A stretch of 41,441 nt of DNA from Thermoplasmata archaeon (GTDB taxonomy: Archaea > Thermoplasmatota > Thermoplasmata > Lutacidiplasmatales > UBA184). The notes beneath the pieces are model-generated. The model worked only from the letters and a program-made list of their open reading frames with translations. It was not told the DNA's origin and made no database searches. Positions within the stretch are counted from its first letter, which is position 1, and the number at the start of each line of letters is the position of its first letter. This document shows positions 31,751 to 38,593 of the stretch, in pieces. The stretch lies in the NCBI GenBank assembly GCA_027314165.1, contig DAHVCH010000020.1, positions 1-41,441 of the forward strand, in the 5' to 3' direction. The position numbers and the translations under genes were made by a program.

Positions 31751-32488
31751 CTACGGATTAACTCTTCCCCCGACCGTGTCCAGGTCCCGCCGGACCCCGC
31801 GGAGGAGCACGTCGAGCATCTGGGCGGAGAGAAGCCTCGTCTGGACGTTCCGAGGGCTGGGGTGGTAGCACGCCCAGAGCACGGGCGCGCCCGGGGGAAG
31901 TTCGACCCGGAGCCCGTGCCGGAACTTCTCCTTGGGGGAAGGGGCCCCGTAGGCAGAGGGAGAAGCGCGTCGCACCTGGTCCCACGCCCCGGCCCCGAGA
32001 GCAAGGACCACGCGGGCTCCCCTCAGCAGCTGGAGCTCCTCCACCAGATACGGGCGGCATCGCTGGAACTCCGCAGGAGAGGGTTTGTTGTCGGGCGGGA
32101 CGCAGCGGACGGCGGCGGTCATGAAGGCGTCCTTCAGCTCGAGGCCGTCGTCGCGCGAGACGGAGGAGGGCTGGTTCGCGAAGCCGTTCCGATGGAGGGC
32201 GGAGACCAGGAACTCCGCCGAGCGGTCGCCGGTGAAGACCCGTCCGGTCCGGTTCGCCCCCTGAGCCGCGGGAGCGAGCCCGACCAGGACGAGACGCGCC
32301 GAGGGGTCCCCGAACCCGCCCACCGGGCGGGCCCAGTAGCGCCCGCCCCGCTTTCTCTCCCCGTCCCGCGCGGACGCTTCGCGCCACCGGACCAGCCGGG
32401 GGCACTCACGGCAGCGCTCGATCCTTCGGCGCAGCGCGTCGATCTCCGAGCTCGCTCCGCCGATCCGGTCCCGCGTCCCGGACGTCAC
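31751..32488 (-). CDS. Uracil-DNA glycosylase, family 5 (UDGb)
   Basis: Removes uracil (and often hypoxanthine) from DNA as the first step of base-excision repair. The 245-residue protein has motif 1 GLAPAAQGANRTGR (from residue 70) and motif 2 HPSPRN (209-214), the family-5 pattern, in which the usual activating acid of motif 1 is absent. Four cysteines at 26, 29, 129 and 144 (CRECP and CVPP..RC) are the likely 4Fe-4S ligands. The frame stays open far upstream across the zinc-ribbon gene. I start at GTG 32488, the last start before the conserved SEIDALRRRIERC helix. A gagggatgg stretch lies about 10 nt upstream. tgtA follows with its promoter at this gene's stop codon. Confidence 0.88.
   Translation of the reverse strand: MTSGTRDRIGGASSEIDALRRRIERCRECPRLVRWREASARDGERKRGGRYWARPVGGFGDPSARLVLVGLAPAAQGANRTGRVFTGDRSAEFLVSALHRNGFANQPSSVSRDDGLELKDAFMTAAVRCVPPDNKPSPAEFQRCRPYLVEELQLLRGARVVLALGAGAWDQVRRASPSAYGAPSPKEKFRHGLRVELPPGAPVLWACYHPSPRNVQTRLLSAQMLDVLLRGVRRDLDTVGGRVNP
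31755..31765 (-). promoter_or_regulatory. Candidate TATA box for tgtA, beside the UDG stop codon
   Basis: The minus strand reads agagttaatcc, centred 28 nt upstream of GTG 31732. It begins one base upstream of the TAG stop of the UDG gene (31751-31753), so it lies in that gene's last codons. Confidence 0.5.
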
Positions 32489-32529
32489 GGGCGAGGCCCA
32501 TCCCTCAGAGGTGGGGCGAAGGCCGCGCC

Positions 32530-32922
32530 CTAACCGCTCGACATGAGCGGACGGGTGCACTGCTTGCAGTGCGTCAGCCACGGGTCGTTGTTCGCCCCGC
32601 AGCTCGGGCACCGGACGGGACCCCGCTGGCCCCCGGTTCCGCTCTGGTAGTAGTTCATGCTCCCTCCCCGCTCCTGGGGGTTGTAGTACGCCGGGTTCTG
32701 GCCCGGGGCCTGGTAGGCCGCGCTGGCGCCCGGAGACCCCTGGCTGTACTGGGCGGGAGCCTGCGCCTGGGGCTGGGCCTGGGGCTGGGCCTGAGGCTGC
32801 GCCTGCCCGCCACCGGGTCCGCCTGGCCGCAACGGACGTCCGCAGTACGCGCAAAAGTATCCGTCGGCGAGGGTTCCCCATTGACAGCTCGGGCAGCGCA
32901 CGAAGCGGGCTTGGGCGGCCAT
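32530..32922 (-). CDS. Small protein with two zinc ribbons joined by a Gln/Pro/Ala linker
   Basis: Unnamed 130-residue soluble protein. An N-terminal zinc ribbon uses Cys 10, 13, 24 and 27 (CPSC..CAYC). A C-terminal one uses Cys 105, 108, 119 and 122 (CPSC..CKQC). Between them lies a disordered linker built from PQAQ units and Tyr/Asn/Gly-rich sequence. Double zinc-ribbon proteins commonly bridge partners in protein or nucleic-acid complexes. It lies upstream of UDGb on the same strand, and a second zinc-ribbon protein gene lies 121 nt upstream. A TATA-like ctttaag 29 nt ahead of the ATG supports the start. The giant surface protein and the protein at 1-1058 carry the same kind of ribbon. Confidence 0.8.
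   Translation of the reverse strand: MAAQARFVRCPSCQWGTLADGYFCAYCGRPLRPGGPGGGQAQPQAQPQAQPQAQAPAQYSQGSPGASAAYQAPGQNPAYYNPQERGGSMNYYQSGTGGQRGPVRCPSCGANNDPWLTHCKQCTRPLMSSG
32766..32801. repeat. Three 12-nt tandem repeats encoding the PQAQ linker
   Basis: The unit cctggggctggg occurs twice exactly, followed by a copy with two changes. It lies in frame inside the zinc-ribbon protein gene, so copy number could vary without breaking the protein. Confidence 0.7.
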
Positions 32923-32946
32923 GTGGGGCGGAGAAGCACCTGCCTT

Positions 32947-32956
32947 CTCTTAAAGC
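32947..32956 (-). promoter_or_regulatory. Candidate TATA box for the double zinc-ribbon gene
   Basis: The minus strand reads gctttaagag, centred 29 nt upstream of ATG 32922. Confidence 0.5.
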
Positions 32957-33043
32957 AGCGTCGGGGACCATCCCCGTGCGGGAGGGACGTCGCGGGGAGG
33001 TCCCGCGGGCCCGCGGAGCTTCAGGGATGCCGGGGGGACCGGG

Positions 33044-33481
33044 TCACTGATAGGGGCCGTTCACGTTGCCCCGCCAGACGAGGGGGGTCCGGCAGAACTG
33101 GCACTGGGTCTCGCCCACCTGCAGGAGCTTCCTGCAGCGGTAGCAGGGCACGATCGCCGGCTCCTCCTGGCGCGGGGCGGCCGCGCGGGGCGCGTCCTTC
33201 GGGATCGCGGGGCGCAGCGTCTTTCGGTACTGCTCGGCGGAAGCGAGAAGCTGATCGATCGACCAGTGCGCCTGCGTCGCGCCCTGCTCGAAGGGGGCGA
33301 GCTGGCCGCCGCTGGAGGTGATGCCCATGAGGACGGCCTTGAGCTGGATGACCTTCGCCATCGGGTTGTTCGGCTGCCCTTCGTACACCCGCACGATGCG
33401 GGCGACGGCCTCCGCCTGCTGCTGCCGAACCTTGGCCGCCGCCATGTTGTCCAACGCCGTCTGGTCGATCCCCTTCGCCAT
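33044..33481 (-). CDS. Helical protein with C-terminal zinc ribbon
   Basis: Unnamed 145-residue protein. The N-terminal two thirds are predicted helical by eye (ALDNMAAAKVRQQQAEAVARI, then KVIQLKAVLMGI, then SIDQLLASAEQYRKTL). A Pro/Ala linker leads to a zinc ribbon with Cys 113, 116, 127 and 130 (CYRC..CQFC). There are no membrane segments, so it is cytosolic. It is followed on the same strand by the double zinc-ribbon gene and UDGb, and is divergent from the radical-SAM gene. I find no convincing TATA box close to its ATG. The function is unknown; an adaptor binding RNA polymerase, ribosome or another complex would be typical of such modules but is not shown. Confidence 0.75.
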   Translation of the reverse strand: MAKGIDQTALDNMAAAKVRQQQAEAVARIVRVYEGQPNNPMAKVIQLKAVLMGITSSGGQLAPFEQGATQAHWSIDQLLASAEQYRKTLRPAIPKDAPRAAAPRQEEPAIVPCYRCRKLLQVGETQCQFCRTPLVWRGNVNGPYQ

Positions 33482-33586
33482 CAGGGGTTCCTACGACAGA
33501 CCGAACATGACCCTTGCGCCCGAGGCCCTTCCACTCGCGCGACCGCGGCGGGAAAGGGCTATGAGGTCCCGCCCGAGAAGGAGGAC

Positions 33587-34762
33587 GTGGCCAGCGTCTC
33601 CCGCCCCTCCCTGGCCCCCGTGGACTTCTCCGCGCTGCGGACCCTGCCCATGGCCTCGAGCTTCCGCGGGCCGCTCGCGGCCGGATGCGAGCAGTGCCTC
33701 GAGGGAAAGAAGATGGTCCTCTTCGTCACGGGCCGCTGCCGGTTCCGGTGCTTCTACTGCCCGGTCTCCGAGCGGAGGAACCAGCTCGACGTGACCTACG
33801 CGAACGAGCGGCTGGTCCGAAGCGACGACGACGTGCTCGAGGAGGCCCGGGCGATCGGCGCCGCGGGGACGGGGATCACGGGAGGGGACCCGCTCGGGGT
33901 CATCGACCGGACCGTCCACTACGTTGAGCTCCTGAAGCGCCACCTGGGGCCCGACCACCACATCCACCTCTACACCCACGAGCCGAACGCGGAGAAGCTC
34001 CGAAGACTCGCCTCCGCCGGGCTCGACGAGTTCCGGTTGCACATCCCCTCCTACCTCTGGGGCGACCTCCGCGGGGCCGGTAGGGCCTACCGGAAGGTCC
34101 TGGAGGAGGCTCCCAAGTGGGGCCTCCGCCGGGGCGTGGAGGTCCCGGTGGTGCCGGAGAAGCGGAAGGAGCTCCACGCGCTCCTCGCCGCGCTCGGGGA
34201 GATCGGGGTGGACTTCGTCAACCTGAACGAGCTCGAGTTCTCGCCCACCAACGAGACGAAGATGTGGGAGCGGGGGTACCGGCAGTCCCCCAAGGGAGGC
34301 TGGGGCGTCGTCGGGAGCCGGACCTTGGCCCAGGATGTCGTCCGCACGTTCTCCGGGAAGCTCCCGGTGCACTTCTGTTCCTCCGGCTTCAAGGACGGGG
34401 TGCAGCTGCGCCGTCGCCTCCAACGGCGGGCGGAGCGCACCGCGCGCCCCTTCCACCGGGTCACCCAGGACGGCACCGTCGTGAAGGGGATCATCGAGGT
34501 GCGGTCCCCCGACCAGACCCTGGAGGAGGTGGGCCGGCGCCTCCGTAAGTGGAAGGGGATGGCGCCGGACCGCTACTTCGTGGACGAGGCCCGGCGACGC
34601 GTGGAGGTGGACCCTGCGCTCCTGCGCCGCCTGGCCCGGACCCTGCCCTTCCCCTGCTTCGAGGTGGAAGAGTACCCGACCGCGGACGCGCTGGAGGTCG
34701 AACGGACCCCGCTCAACCCGGCGGCCTTCCCTTGGCCCTCGCGGAGGCCGACCGGGGGCTGA
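33587..34762 (+). CDS. Radical-SAM protein of the archaeal family related to pyruvate-formate-lyase activase (COG2108-like)
   Basis: A 391-residue radical-SAM protein. The 4Fe-4S motif is CRFRCFYC (CxxxCxxC), preceded by GCEQCLEGKKMVLFVTG, whose extra Cys pair may bind another metal. Further conserved-looking stretches are GITGGDPLGVIDRT (SAM-binding GGxP type), HIHLYTHEPNAEKLR, GLDEFRLHIPS and FVNLNELEFSPTN. The C-terminus contains FPCFEVEEYPTAD. I recall this as an uncharacterised archaeal family (COG2108), named from memory. The frame is open upstream, but GTG 33587 is the last start before the conserved part. A weak gctatgag lies 25 nt ahead. The last 190 nt overlap the Cys-rich gene on the opposite strand. 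The substrate is unknown. Confidence 0.85.
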   Translation: MASVSRPSLAPVDFSALRTLPMASSFRGPLAAGCEQCLEGKKMVLFVTGRCRFRCFYCPVSERRNQLDVTYANERLVRSDDDVLEEARAIGAAGTGITGGDPLGVIDRTVHYVELLKRHLGPDHHIHLYTHEPNAEKLRRLASAGLDEFRLHIPSYLWGDLRGAGRAYRKVLEEAPKWGLRRGVEVPVVPEKRKELHALLAALGEIGVDFVNLNELEFSPTNETKMWERGYRQSPKGGWGVVGSRTLAQDVVRTFSGKLPVHFCSSGFKDGVQLRRRLQRRAERTARPFHRVTQDGTVVKGIIEVRSPDQTLEEVGRRLRKWKGMAPDRYFVDEARRRVEVDPALLRRLARTLPFPCFEVEEYPTADALEVERTPLNPAAFPWPSRRPTGG

Positions 34763-35061
34763 TACCCCTCGTCGCACGCGTGCGCTCCGAACGTGATGAA
34801 GCGGATGTCGCCGCGCTGATGCTTGATGGAACAGGGGCCCCACCCGCGGTCCTCCTCGCCGTACCACAGCGGGCAGTCGCGGCAGTGCAGGGGCGGCAAG
34901 AGCAGGTCGGGGCCGGCGACCTCCACACGGGAGGGTGCCGTTCGGGCCGACCGACCGTGATGCCCCGCGGAGGCGTCCGCGGTGGCGGCCGTCTCGGGGT
35001 GGGCCTCGGAAGGCGTACCTTCGAAGGGCTCCGAGGGCTCGCCGGGACGGTCCACCGTCAT
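34573..35061 (-). CDS. Small Cys-rich protein (CxxC..WGPC..HACDE) with antisense-overlapping tail
   Basis: A 162-residue frame whose middle (about 55-99) is clearly protein-like: HCRDCPLWYGEE, GWGPCSIKHQRGDIRF and FGAHACDEGY, giving Cys 60, 63, 77 and 96, a likely metal site. The first 45 residues are low complexity. From residue 101 to the stop everything is antisense to the radical-SAM gene and becomes Ser/Arg/Thr-rich, with no conserved look. The ATG overlaps the folD stop as ATGA, so it is probably translated together with folD. I recall similar short cysteine proteins in archaea without a known role. Either the tail is tolerated noise or a sequencing error or programmed event ends the protein earlier. 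Confidence 0.7.
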   Translation of the reverse strand: MTVDRPGEPSEPFEGTPSEAHPETAATADASAGHHGRSARTAPSRVEVAGPDLLLPPLHCRDCPLWYGEEDRGWGPCSIKHQRGDIRFITFGAHACDEGYQPPVGLREGQGKAAGLSGVRSTSSASAVGYSSTSKQGKGRVRARRRRSAGSTSTRRRASSTK

Positions 35062-36035
35062 CGCGCGCCCCCTTCCTTCGCTCGCTCCCGGACCCGGTCC
35101 TCTCCCAGGAGCTCGTACGCCCGGGCGCAGTTGCCCATCAGGTCGGCGACGGTCACGGGTCCGACCCCTCCGGGGACCGGCGTGATCGCTCCCGCCCAGC
35201 CCTCGAGGTCGCGCGCGTCGGCGTCGCCCTCCATACGGACCCCGGTCGGTCGGGAGGGGTCGGGGGTGGTCGAGAGGCCCACGTCCACCACGAACGCGCC
35301 TTGGGCGATGTTCGAGCGGCGCAGGAGCCCGGGGCGTCCCACGCAGGAGATCACGATCTCGCCGGTGCGGAGGATCGAGTCCAGGTCCTTCGACCGCGAG
35401 TGCGCGACGGTGACCGTGGCATCGCCCTGCGGTCCGCGCAGCAGCAGCAGCAGGGCGGTGGGGATGCCGACGGTCTCCGACCGCCCGACGACCACGACCC
35501 TGCGCCCCTCCGGGCGGACCTGGTAGTGGAGGAGCAGGTCTCGGGAGGCCTGCGCGACCGCAGGGACCTGGACCGGACGGTGGGCCGCGAGGCGGCCCAG
35601 GTTCTCGCTCCCCACGCCGTCGACGTCCATCGAGGCGGGAAGGAGGGAGACCGCCCGCAGGAAGTCGAGCGAGCCGGGGAGGGGGTGCTGCAGGATCACG
35701 CCCGAAACCGACGGGTCCGAGGCCAGGGCGCGGACCTTCGCCTCGAGGTCATGCTGGCGGACGTCCTCCGGCAGCAGCGTGGCGGAGAACTCGATCCCCG
35801 CGCGCTCGGCCATCTTGCCTTGCTGGCGCTGGTAGACGTTGAAGGGCCCACCCTCGCCCACGGCCACGCTCGCCAGGAGCGGAGGGCCCCGGGCGTGCTT
35901 CCTGATCGATTCGACCCGGCTGCGCGTGCGCGCGTACAGCTGGTCCGCGAGGGATTTGCCCTCCCAACGAAGTGTCCCGGAGGTTCCTTTGGAGGGGAGG
36001 CTTGCGGGAGCGGGGGTCGCGGGCGGTCCGCTCAT
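35058..36035 (-). CDS. folD: Methylene-tetrahydrofolate dehydrogenase (FolD) with Lys-to-Gln change at the cyclohydrolase site
   Basis: FolD normally oxidises 5,10-methylene-THF to methenyl-THF and hydrolyses it to 10-formyl-THF. Here the 325-residue protein has the family motifs: NVYQRQQGKMAE with Tyr 68, GVILQHPLP with Gln 116, MDVDG with Asp 139, the NADP loop VVVVGRSETVGIPT and PVPGGVGPVTVADL. The active-site Lys (K54 in E. coli, K56 in human) aligns with Gln 72. The spacing to Gln 116 (44) and Asp 139 (23 further) is exactly that of E. coli, so the alignment is firm. The first 20 residues are unconserved. The downstream Cys-rich gene overlaps by ATGA. It is divergent from lonB. The dehydrogenase is expected to work; the cyclohydrolase may not. 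Confidence 0.92.
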   Translation of the reverse strand: MSGPPATPAPASLPSKGTSGTLRWEGKSLADQLYARTRSRVESIRKHARGPPLLASVAVGEGGPFNVYQRQQGKMAERAGIEFSATLLPEDVRQHDLEAKVRALASDPSVSGVILQHPLPGSLDFLRAVSLLPASMDVDGVGSENLGRLAAHRPVQVPAVAQASRDLLLHYQVRPEGRRVVVVGRSETVGIPTALLLLLRGPQGDATVTVAHSRSKDLDSILRTGEIVISCVGRPGLLRRSNIAQGAFVVDVGLSTTPDPSRPTGVRMEGDADARDLEGWAGAITPVPGGVGPVTVADLMGNCARAYELLGEDRVRERAKEGGAR

Positions 36036-36150
36036 GCCGTTCCACCTTGGTCCGGGGCCGTCAAGGCCACGTCCAGCTCCCGGCCTGAGGCCGAGACCAG
36101 CGTGGGGGGATATGATGACTCGGTGCCAGCGGGTGTGGTCGCGGGCAGCA

Positions 36151-36160
36151 AGGGTTTATG
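36151..36160 (+). promoter_or_regulatory. Candidate TATA box for lonB
   Basis: agggtttatg lies about 88 nt upstream of the lonB ATG, predicting a leader of roughly 60 nt that ends in a purine-rich ribosome-binding site (agggggaga). A second A+T-rich patch, gctatttg, lies at 36173-36180. Confidence 0.4.
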
Positions 36161-36243
36161 GTGTGTTGCCGTGCTATTTGACCCGGGAATCGACGGCTTG
36201 AGGACGACCAGGCGACCATTCTGCCGTCAGAGATAGGGGGAGA

Positions 36244-38259
36244 ATGTCCGCACCCACGCGTGGCCCAGACCCGGCGCTCACGCCGGGCGACGTGGATTCC
36301 TGGGTCCGCACCCAGCCTTTCACCACCACGCAGGACGTGGAGGTCCCTCCGCGGCTGCTCGACCAGGTGATCGGCCAGGACGACGCGGTGGAGGTGGCCA
36401 AGAAGGCCGCGACGCAGAAGCGTCACATGATCCTGATCGGGGAGCCCGGGACCGGGAAGAGCATGCTCGCCCGGGCGATGGTCGACTTCATGCCCAAGGA
36501 ACCGCTCCAGGACATCCTCGCCTACCCCAACGCCGAGGACCCGAACGAGCCGAAGGTCCGTGTCGTCCCGGCGAGCAAGGGGAAGGAGATCGTCGCGGCC
36601 CAGAAGCTCGCCGCGGCGCAGAAGAAGGAGAACCGCGCGCTGGCCTTCCTGGCGCTCGGGATCCTGCTCATCGCCCTGGACGTCTACGTCTTCCTCATCG
36701 ACAAGAGCGTGACGGACCTGATCCTGATCGGCCTCTTCTCGCTCTTCATCTTCATGATGCTCCTCCTGTTCGTCCGCGTCGCCAGCGCGAAGCCGGACAG
36801 CTCGGAGATCGTCGCGAAGCTGCTCATCGGGCATGGCTCGGACGAGAAGCCCCCCTTCGTCGACGCCACCGGTGCCCACGCGGGCGCGCTGCTGGGCGAC
36901 GTGAAGCACGACCCCTACCAGTCGGGCGGGCTCGAAACGCCTCCGCACGAACGGGTCGAGGTCGGGGCCATCCACAAGGCGCACGGTGGCGTGCTCTTCA
37001 TCGACGAGATCCACCTGCTGAAGCCGGAGAGCCAGCACGCGCTCTTGACCGCGCTCCAGGAGCGCAAGTTCCCGATCGTCGGGCAGTCCGAGCGCTCCGC
37101 AGGGGCCATGGTGAAGACCGAGCCGGTACCCTGCGACTTCATCCTGGTCGCGGCGGGGAACCTGGACTCGGTCCAGGAGATGCACCCCGCCCTCCGAAGC
37201 CGCATCCGCGGCTACGGGTACGAGGTGTTCGTCAAGTCGACGATGCCCGACACCGTGGCGAACCGGCAGAAGCTGGTCCGCTTCGTCGCTCAGGAGGTCG
37301 TGAAGGACAAGAAGATCCCGCACTTCCATCGCGGCGCGGTCGCGGAGATCCTCCGCGAGGCCCAGCGCCGCTCGGGCCGGGCGGGCCAGCTGACCCTCCG
37401 GCTAAGGGAGCTGGGCGGGCTCATCCGCGTCGCCGGGGACATCGCCAACGCGGAAGGGGCGAAGGTCGTCGAGTCCGAGCACGTCCTGCGCGGGAAGAAG
37501 GCCTCGCGCTCGCTCGAGCAGCAGATCGCCGAGCGGATGATCCAGCGCCGGCAGGACTACCGGATGTTCAGCACCGAAGGGAGCGCAGTGGGGGTCGTCA
37601 ACGGCCTCGCCGCCCTGGTCGGCCAGGAGGGCATGACCGAGTTCTCCGGCATCGTCCTACCCATCGTGGCGGAGGTCACCCCCGCCCAGACCACCGGTGG
37701 GGGGACTGTGGTGGCGACGGGGAAGCTCGGGGAGATCGCCAAGGAGGCGGTCCAGAACGTCTCCGCGCTGATCAAGAAGTACACCGGGGAGGACATCTCA
37801 CGCTACGACATCCACATCCAGTTCGTCGGGACCCACGAGGGGGTGGAGGGCGACAGCGCCTCCGTCTCCATCGCGACGGCCGTCATCAGCGCCCTCGAGG
37901 GGGTCCCCGTGGACCAGCGCCTGGGCATGACCGGATCGCTCTCCATCCGCGGCACGGTCCTCCCCGTGGGAGGGGTGACCGCGAAGGTCGAGGCGGCCTC
38001 CGACGCCGGCATCCAGCGCGTCCTCATCCCCGAGGACAACATGGGCGACCTGATGCTCGAGCCCCGGTTCAAGGAGAAGGTCGAGGTCATCCCCGTCCGC
38101 ACGCTCCGGGACGTGCTCAAGTACGCGCTCGTGGGCATGGAGGAGAAGAAGGCCACGCTCCTGGAGCGCCTCGCGGACCGCATGGTCCGCGTGAGGGGCG
38201 ACCTGCCCCCCGTCGTCTCGCCGAACCCCCCGTCGTTGGCCGCTCCGAAGCCGAACTAG
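36244..38259 (+). CDS. lonB: Archaeal membrane-anchored Lon protease (LonB)
   Basis: ATP-dependent protease that degrades damaged and regulatory proteins at the cytoplasmic face of the membrane. The 671-residue protein has Walker A GEPGTGKS (66-73) and Walker [13 protein letters not shown] (from 248). Between them sit two membrane helices (about 132-152 and 156-180), the hallmark of archaeal LonB. The protease domain has the catalytic Ser 538 in [11 protein letters not shown] and Lys 581 in [12 protein letters not shown]. It lacks the N-terminal substrate domain of bacterial LonA. The ATG has a purine-rich ribosome-binding site just upstream and a leader of around 60 nt. It is followed by a small Cys protein gene after 24 nt, possibly cotranscribed. 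Confidence 0.96.
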   Translation: MSAPTRGPDPALTPGDVDSWVRTQPFTTTQDVEVPPRLLDQVIGQDDAVEVAKKAATQKRHMILIGEPGTGKSMLARAMVDFMPKEPLQDILAYPNAEDPNEPKVRVVPASKGKEIVAAQKLAAAQKKENRALAFLALGILLIALDVYVFLIDKSVTDLILIGLFSLFIFMMLLLFVRVASAKPDSSEIVAKLLIGHGSDEKPPFVDATGAHAGALLGDVKHDPYQSGGLETPPHERVEVGAIHKAHGGVLFIDEIHLLKPESQHALLTALQERKFPIVGQSERSAGAMVKTEPVPCDFILVAAGNLDSVQEMHPALRSRIRGYGYEVFVKSTMPDTVANRQKLVRFVAQEVVKDKKIPHFHRGAVAEILREAQRRSGRAGQLTLRLRELGGLIRVAGDIANAEGAKVVESEHVLRGKKASRSLEQQIAERMIQRRQDYRMFSTEGSAVGVVNGLAALVGQEGMTEFSGIVLPIVAEVTPAQTTGGGTVVATGKLGEIAKEAVQNVSALIKKYTGEDISRYDIHIQFVGTHEGVEGDSASVSIATAVISALEGVPVDQRLGMTGSLSIRGTVLPVGGVTAKVEAASDAGIQRVLIPEDNMGDLMLEPRFKEKVEVIPVRTLRDVLKYALVGMEEKKATLLERLADRMVRVRGDLPPVVSPNPPSLAAPKPN

Positions 38260-38283
38260 GGGTGCGGGGGGACCCGACGGTCA

Positions 38284-38532
38284 ATGCCCCGAGCCGCCGG
38301 TCGGCGTCCATCCTTGCCCACCCACCTCACCGCTCCACACTTCACGGAGCAGGAGGCCGAGGACGAAGAGGAGATGCCGCGGCAAGGGCGCCCTTGCTAC
38401 GTGTTCAATCCGATCCTCAAGCGCAACCTGGACGACACGGCGTGCGAGCACTGCCGCTTCTACCTGACCTCCCGCTGCCCGCATCTCGAGGAGTTCATGG
38501 AAGACCTCGAGGAAATGAGCCCCGAAGGGTGA
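38284..38532 (+). CDS. Small acidic Cys-containing protein
   Basis: Unrecognised protein of up to 82 residues. The C-terminal 52 look conserved: RPCYVFNPILKRN, DDTACEHCRFYLTSRCPHLEEF and an acidic helix end. That gives four Cys and a His (C..CxxC..CPH), a probable zinc or Fe-S site. ATG 38374 (residue 31) starts directly at this part and is preceded by gaggag. ATG 38284 adds a basic/acidic extension of doubtful value. It lies 24 nt after lonB and 61 nt before the toroid-protein gene, so it may belong to the lonB transcript. Function unknown. Confidence 0.65.
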   Translation: MPRAAGRRPSLPTHLTAPHFTEQEAEDEEEMPRQGRPCYVFNPILKRNLDDTACEHCRFYLTSRCPHLEEFMEDLEEMSPEG

Positions 38533-38593
38533 GCCTCGCGGGGGCACGGGCCCCGTCCGCTCGCCTCATCCCTGCAGGGGGCTAGGGTCCTCC

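Noticed and set aside
30692-32533. 613-codon plus-strand frame over tgtA and UDG.
   Set aside because: No recognisable motif; it is antisense to two well-supported enzymes with intact active sites.
32766-32801. Short tandem repeats as a possible CRISPR-like or regulatory array.
   Set aside because: The 12-nt units are contiguous without spacers and encode the PQAQ linker in frame; a plain coding repeat.
32489-32971. Upstream extension of the UDG frame by 161 codons.
   Set aside because: It covers the double zinc-ribbon gene in another frame and shows no UDG-like sequence; UDGb homology starts after 32488.
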